From Lachnospiraceae bacterium (lineage in GTDB: Bacteria > Bacillota_A > Clostridia > Lachnospirales > Lachnospiraceae), in assembly GCA_017620345.1 (NCBI GenBank), contig JAFZQP010000151.1, positions 1 to 11,044 on the forward strand: a stretch of DNA of 11,044 bases, read 5' to 3'. Every line of letters begins with the position of its first letter. Position 1 is the stretch's first letter. The translations under genes and the position numbers were made by a program. Below, one piece after another: positions 8,318-11,044 of the stretch. Below the pieces are notes generated by a model, which saw only the letters and a program-made list of their open reading frames with translations, had not been told where the DNA came from and ran no database searches.

Positions 8318-9088
8318 ATGGAAGGCAAAACGGAAACCGGGGAAGTATTGGTAGTATGCAGGACAGAAAGTTTTCTGGCAAAGAGCATAGTATCAAAAAT
8401 TCAATCGGAAGGTATGTCGGCCGATATCATTCACGGTGATATCAGGGACATCGACAGACATCGCGAGCGTGTCGAACTTATTGTTCTGTTCATGGATGAG
8501 GAAATCGAAGACATGACGGAATCGCTTGTATATCTCAAGGATATGGCCGGCGATCTTGACAGGAGGATCATACTTATCGGTGACAGTACGGAATACAAAA
8601 CTGCGCTCCAATCAATACCGGAGCAGCTTGTTGAGGCATGGTTTGAAAGACCGCTTATCATGGATGACCTGATCAAATGTATCCAGAAATACATGGCGGA
8701 TAATACCGGAGAAAAGAGAAAGAAGACGGTACTGATCGTTGATGATGATATTACATATATGCGGACGGTCTATGAATGGCTGAAGGATAAATATCATGTC
8801 GGAATGGCAGCATCAGGATTGCAGGCGATCTCTTATCTTGCAAAAAACAAAGCAGATCTTGTGCTGCTTGATTATGAGATGCCGATCGCAAACGGACCTC
8901 AGGTTCTGTCGATGCTAAAAAGTGATTCGCAGACGGACAGTATACCGGTCATGTTCCTGACCGGACACGGAGACCGGGAAAGTGTGCTGTCGGTAGTGGG
9001 ACTGAGTCCTGTCGATTATCTTCTTAAAACGATAAAAAAAGAAGAACTCATAAATAAACTTGATGTGTTTTTTGCAGGCAGAAAATGA
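8318..9088 (+). CDS. Two-receiver response regulator with degenerate first receiver
   Basis: 256 residues, no DNA-binding or enzymatic output domain. Residues 10-125 keep the length and strand-helix rhythm of a receiver but lack the chemistry: VLVVCRTE replaces the usual acidic pair, F58 falls about where the phospho-Asp belongs (D60 is nearby), and the conserved Lys-Pro reads Arg111-Pro. Residues 137-253 are a true receiver with D142-D144, phospho-Asp 185 in LVLLDYEMP, T215 and K237. The residue after K237 is Thr, not the usual cis-Pro. The protein probably accepts phosphate from the upstream kinase or its Hpt domain and acts through protein contacts or as a phosphate sink. The start is supported by AGGAGG at 8308-8313, four bases before the ATG. 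It lies 16 bases after the kinase stop, so they share an operon. Confidence 0.9.
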   Translation: MEGKTETGEVLVVCRTESFLAKSIVSKIQSEGMSADIIHGDIRDIDRHRERVELIVLFMDEEIEDMTESLVYLKDMAGDLDRRIILIGDSTEYKTALQSIPEQLVEAWFERPLIMDDLIKCIQKYMADNTGEKRKKTVLIVDDDITYMRTVYEWLKDKYHVGMAASGLQAISYLAKNKADLVLLDYEMPIANGPQVLSMLKSDSQTDSIPVMFLTGHGDRESVLSVVGLSPVDYLLKTIKKEELINKLDVFFAGRK

Positions 9089-9097
9089 ATAAAAAAA

Positions 9098-9137
9098 CAA
9101 TGTGTCTCCTAACTTCGAAAAGCTAAGCGACACATTG
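9098..9137. repeat. Inverted repeat just after the response regulator gene
   Basis: Perfect 9-base arms caatgtgtc (9098-9106) and gacacattg (9129-9137) enclose a 22-base loop. Within the loop, ctt (9113-9115) and aag (9120-9122) could form a tiny inner stem. A run of seven A lies just before the left arm (9091-9097), so the element looks like an intrinsic terminator only when read on the minus strand. On the plus strand no T-run follows, so its role as a terminator for the regulator gene is doubtful. Confidence 0.6.
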
Positions 9138-9141
9138 CTGC

Positions 9142-9164
9142 GTGTAAAAAAATTTTGCTTACAC
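9142..9164 (+). other. Second short hairpin in the same gap
   Basis: gtgtaa (9142-9147) pairs with ttacac (9159-9164). Three further A-T pairs are possible across a two-base bulge. It is followed by attattt, a weak T-rich tail, so it could be a poor terminator or part of an mRNA leader. The right arm overlaps acacatt (9161-9167), which can alternatively pair with aatgtgt at 9099-9105. Confidence 0.4.
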
Positions 9165-9209
9165 ATTATTTGTATCAGAAAACATTTAAAAAATCAACAC
9201 TTATTTTTT

Positions 9210-9222
9210 GGAGTTTATTGTG
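9210..9222 (+). promoter_or_regulatory. Ribosome site that decides a GTG start
   Basis: GGAG at 9210-9213 is followed after six bases by GTG at 9220. An in-frame TTG at 9208 overlaps this ribosome site and has no site of its own, so it is unlikely to be the start. There is no ATG near the beginning of the frame. Confidence 0.75.
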
Positions 9223-10983
9223 TTCATTAACAGACTTAATCAGTTATACAGACCCGAGAGAGTTTTGTATTACAGTGATAAAAAAAACGATGTTGAAAAA
9301 TACGTAAACGGATTCGGAACGTATGACTATCCGGGACTGTTTTTTTTCAGTGACCGGCAGTCGCCGGTTTATGGTATTGAGTACAGAAAAAATGATGACA
9401 GGATAGCTTATCCAAACAATCTTAAATCTGTTGTCCTGCCGCCTGCTTTTTTCTATTCGATCGAGATAGATAATGATATCGAAATGAATGTTGAAAATAT
9501 CCGGAAGATGTTTTCAAACATCGCAGAAGATGATGACGCGCACAGAGCGTACAGTGATTTTTCGATCAAAACAGAGCCGGATATCATTGCGGTATTTGAA
9601 AGCGGTGAAAAGGCAAGGATACTTTATGAACTGAAACTCGAAAGAGATGTTGCGATAGACGTCATAAAAGATGATCATGACAGATTTGAAAAAGAGACGC
9701 TGTACAGGAAAGCTTTTTTTGATCCTGTGACAGATCATTATAACTGGAATCACATCACGGCATTTCTTGAGATGCCGATGGATGGCAACATCACCGACTA
9801 TGCGTTTGTTCATTTTGATGTTAAGGAGTTCCGCGTCATCAATGAAGTGTACGGACATATCGCCGCCAACAAAGTTCTGTCGAATATAGTTAAGGCGATG
9901 AATGAATCTGATTTTGTTTACGCAAGCGCAAGATGTCATAATGATAATTTTGCGATGATGATAAAGGACATGCCGGAAGAAGAAATGAAGAGTAAACTTT
10001 CGGATATGTTTGAAAAACTGTCGAGACTTGAGGAGGATCCGAATTACAGGATCTACTACCGCTGCGGAGTGGTACCGATGCAACGTGCGATGCTTTCGGG
10101 AAACCGTGTGGCGGATGCAGGGAAACTCGCTCAGTCACTTGGGACAAACACGAACAGGACGGACATAGTCATATATACCGACAGCATGCACGACGATATC
10201 CTGTGGGCGAATTACATCAAAGCATATGTCGATACGGCTGTATCAAACGATGAATTTCTTGTTTATCTTCAGCCTAAATTTGATATCCACACGGAGAAGA
10301 TAAAGGGTGCGGAGGCACTTGTCAGATGGCATTACAAGGGAAAGGAAATGCTTGCACCGTACAGATTCATTCCGTTCTTCGAAAGAGACGGATCGATCGG
10401 TAAGATCGATGATGTTGTACTGGAAAAAGTATGCAGTGCATTTGATAAATGGAAGACAGAGGGAAGACCGCTTTACCCGATATCCGTAAATCTGTCCCGG
10501 AGCAGACTGTATGATCAGGGGCTGGTCGATCACCTTGCGGATATAGTTGACAGGTATGGTATCGATCATGCACTCATTGATTTTGAACTTACGGAAAGTG
10601 CTTCATATGAAGATAAAGATCGTATGATAAGTGTTCTGAACAAATTGAAGGATAAAGGCTTTGCGATCTCGATGGATGATTTCGGAACAGGGTATTCATC
10701 GCTGTCGCTTTTGACCGAACTGTCGATCGATACATTGAAGATCGACAAGAGTTTTGTAGATAAGATAGGAACACCCGAAGAAAAAGAGAAGGATATAACA
10801 GTTATAAAACATATCATATCTCTTGCAAAGGAGATCGGTATAACGTGCCTGGCAGAGGGCGCCGAACATGAAGGACAGGTAGGAAGACTCCGCAAACTCG
10901 GATGCGAAGTGATACAGGGATATTATTACAGCAGACCGGTTCCGATAACGAAATATGAGAACAACTATCTGAATGTTAAATAA
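9220..10983 (+). CDS. Cyclic-di-GMP phosphodiesterase with degenerate GGDEF and intact EAL domain
   Basis: 587 residues from the GTG start; no membrane helix, so cytosolic. Residues 1 to about 150 are a region I do not recognise, perhaps a sensor. A GGDEF-like domain starts at FFDPVTDHYNW (about 166), but its signature is HNDNF (240-244) and no RxxD inhibitory site is seen, so it is probably catalytically dead and may bind nucleotide as a regulator. The EAL domain (about 335-580) has EALVRW (365-370), N424 in NLS, E456 in FELTES, D486-D487 in MDDFGTGYSS, K507 in LKID, E546 and E549 in AEGAEH, and Q566. The catalytic and metal residues are therefore present, and hydrolysis of c-di-GMP to pGpG is expected. 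It lies 131 bases after the response regulator gene, possibly with its own promoter, although no convincing -35/-10 pair was found. The gene beginning near 10999 is 15 bases downstream and probably co-transcribed. Confidence 0.92.
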   Translation: MFINRLNQLYRPERVLYYSDKKNDVEKYVNGFGTYDYPGLFFFSDRQSPVYGIEYRKNDDRIAYPNNLKSVVLPPAFFYSIEIDNDIEMNVENIRKMFSNIAEDDDAHRAYSDFSIKTEPDIIAVFESGEKARILYELKLERDVAIDVIKDDHDRFEKETLYRKAFFDPVTDHYNWNHITAFLEMPMDGNITDYAFVHFDVKEFRVINEVYGHIAANKVLSNIVKAMNESDFVYASARCHNDNFAMMIKDMPEEEMKSKLSDMFEKLSRLEEDPNYRIYYRCGVVPMQRAMLSGNRVADAGKLAQSLGTNTNRTDIVIYTDSMHDDILWANYIKAYVDTAVSNDEFLVYLQPKFDIHTEKIKGAEALVRWHYKGKEMLAPYRFIPFFERDGSIGKIDDVVLEKVCSAFDKWKTEGRPLYPISVNLSRSRLYDQGLVDHLADIVDRYGIDHALIDFELTESASYEDKDRMISVLNKLKDKGFAISMDDFGTGYSSLSLLTELSIDTLKIDKSFVDKIGTPEEKEKDITVIKHIISLAKEIGITCLAEGAEHEGQVGRLRKLGCEVIQGYYYSRPVPITKYENNYLNVK

Positions 10984-10998
10984 TGAAAAGGAGTATCA

Positions 10999-11044
10999 TT
11001 GTATATGGGTGCTGATCCGCTTGAGTGGGAAGAGATTAAGACTG
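10999..11044 (+). CDS. Start of an unidentified gene (3' partial)
   Basis: An AGGAG at 10989-10993 precedes an in-frame TTG at 10999 (5-base spacing) and ATG at 11005 (11-base spacing). The frame stays open to the window end and reads MGADPLEWEEIKT from the ATG. TTG has the better spacing, ATG the better codon; both give the same frame. Too little is visible to name a family. It lies 15 bases after the EAL gene, which points to a shared operon. Confidence 0.6.
   Translation, partial: MYMGADPLEWEEIKT

Noticed and set aside
7771..8388. Minus-strand open frame of 205 codons opposite the Hpt end of the kinase
   Set aside because: It is antisense to conserved Hpt coding sequence and to the following gene start; the translation shows no recognisable domain.
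9208..9210. TTG at 9208 as the start of the EAL gene
   Set aside because: It overlaps the only good ribosome site (GGAG at 9210-9213), which is correctly spaced for the GTG at 9220.
9089..9219. c-di-GMP (GEMM) riboswitch before the EAL gene
   Set aside because: The gap is short and AT-rich and lacks the GC-rich paired helices and conserved GEMM core as I know them; only simple inverted repeats are seen.
9514..10083. Minus-strand open frame of 189 codons opposite the GGDEF region
   Set aside because: It is antisense to a recognised domain, and its composition (many His, Arg, Ile) is typical of a shadow frame.

Overview
The window reads like the chromosome of a low-to-moderate GC Gram-positive, most likely a Lachnospiraceae-type Clostridia (Butyrivibrio, Roseburia or a relative). 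The grounds are strong AGGAGG-type ribosome sites, a lipoprotein signal peptide, a secreted repeat protein with a Pro-Thr linker and Big2-like Ig domains, and very long multi-domain signalling proteins with a 7TM histidine kinase front end. The genus is inference. All supported genes lie on the plus strand and packing is tight; no rRNA, tRNA, insertion sequence, integrase or CRISPR array is visible.

Region 1 (1-3645) is an apparent three-gene operon. A very large secreted protein enters from the left with its 5' end outside the window. It carries three tandem 522-bp (174-residue) beta-solenoid-like repeats, a Pro-Thr/Pro-Gly linker and about five Big2-like domains. One base after its stop comes a 79-residue CPCC-type cysteine-rich protein. 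This overlaps by 4 bases (ATGA) a small lipoprotein whose C-terminal part resembles nuclease-type toxin domains. A clear intrinsic terminator closes the unit.

Region 2 (3646-9088) is a second operon: a membrane-anchored SIMPL (DUF541) protein, a 1263-residue hybrid sensor kinase and a two-receiver response regulator. The kinase holds 7TM, PAS-like, HisKA, HATPase, REC, REC, HD-GYP and Hpt segments, so a complete His-Asp-Asp-His phosphorelay and a cyclic-di-GMP phosphodiesterase sit in one chain. The companion regulator has a degenerate first receiver and an intact phospho-acceptor in the second.

Region 3 (9089-11044) starts with a gap of about 130 bases containing inverted repeats that can pair in competing ways. 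It is followed by a cytosolic protein with a novel-looking N-terminal region, a degenerate GGDEF domain (HNDNF) and an intact EAL domain. The first codons of another gene follow 15 bases later. Together, regions 2 and 3 place two unrelated classes of c-di-GMP hydrolase (HD-GYP and EAL) side by side, next to a gene for a large secreted, possibly adhesive, protein. A c-di-GMP-controlled surface or attachment programme is a reasonable inference, but the sequence does not prove it.
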